Both the position numbers and the translations under genes were made by a program. The notes below the pieces were generated by a model. That model saw only the letters and a program-made list of their open reading frames with translations. It was not told where the DNA came from and searched no databases. A stretch of 5,651 nucleotides of DNA from Nitrospirota bacterium (GTDB lineage Bacteria > Nitrospirota > CAKKRA01 > 9FT-COMBO-42-15), in contig JACPZJ010000084.1 of assembly GCA_016195585.1 (NCBI GenBank), positions 1-5,651 of the forward strand. The letters are read 5' to 3'. Each line of letters begins with the position of its first letter. Positions within the stretch are counted from its first letter, which is position 1. This document shows, piece by piece, positions 5,625-5,651 of this stretch.

Positions 5625-5651
5625 ATAAGGTTCTCCTTAATAAATCAAAAA

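Noticed and set aside
1..5651. CRISPR array, tRNA/rRNA genes, insertion sequences or phage genes
   Set aside because: No regularly spaced repeats, RNA-gene-like sequence, transposase or terminal repeats were seen on either strand.

Overview
The window carries five genes, all on the minus strand, so transcription runs from high to low coordinates. In transcription order they are: a complete sigma54-dependent (NtrC-type) response regulator (4224-5624), a 358-bp intergenic control region (3866-4223), a NarK-type nitrate/nitrite transporter (2582-3865), a universal stress protein (2152-2592), a membrane-anchored monoheme cytochrome c (1495-2112), and the N-terminal 498 codons of a NarG-type molybdenum nitrate reductase alpha subunit (1-1494). 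The last gene runs off the left edge of the window without a stop codon. narH, narJ and narI homologues would be expected beyond that edge.

The last four genes look like one operon. narK and usp overlap by 11 bp, usp and the cytochrome are 39 bp apart, and the cytochrome stop codon abuts the narG ATG. Each gene has a Shine-Dalgarno-like sequence (AAGGAGG, AGAGGG, AGGAGGT, AGGAGGT). The products form a respiratory module: nitrate import and nitrite export (NarK), nitrate reduction on a cytoplasm-facing catalytic subunit (NarG, no Tat signal), a periplasm-facing cytochrome c that may exchange electrons with the complex, and a small stress or energy-status protein.

The control region is the most informative non-coding part. 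On the minus strand it holds a near-consensus sigma54 -24/-12 promoter (4008-4023, correct spacing, GG and GC both present) about 130 bp upstream of narK. Above it lie an FNR-type palindrome (TGAT-N4-ATCA core, 4044-4057), a second 14-bp palindrome (4059-4072) and three TGTAACA-like repeats. Since the adjacent gene encodes a GAFTGA-bearing sigma54 activator, a simple inference is that this regulator drives the nar operon from this promoter, possibly with an added oxygen-sensing input. A long C/G-rich inverted repeat (3916-3961), probably a copy of a dispersed palindromic element, would lie in the 5' leader.

The source is a Gram-negative-type bacterium of moderate GC content. It is rich in AGG and ATA codons, uses sigma54 and phosphorelay control, and makes c-type cytochromes. 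The style resembles uncultivated Nitrospirota or related deep-branching nitrate respirers, but this is an impression without a database search. Direction of catalysis (nitrate reduction or nitrite oxidation) cannot be fixed from this window.
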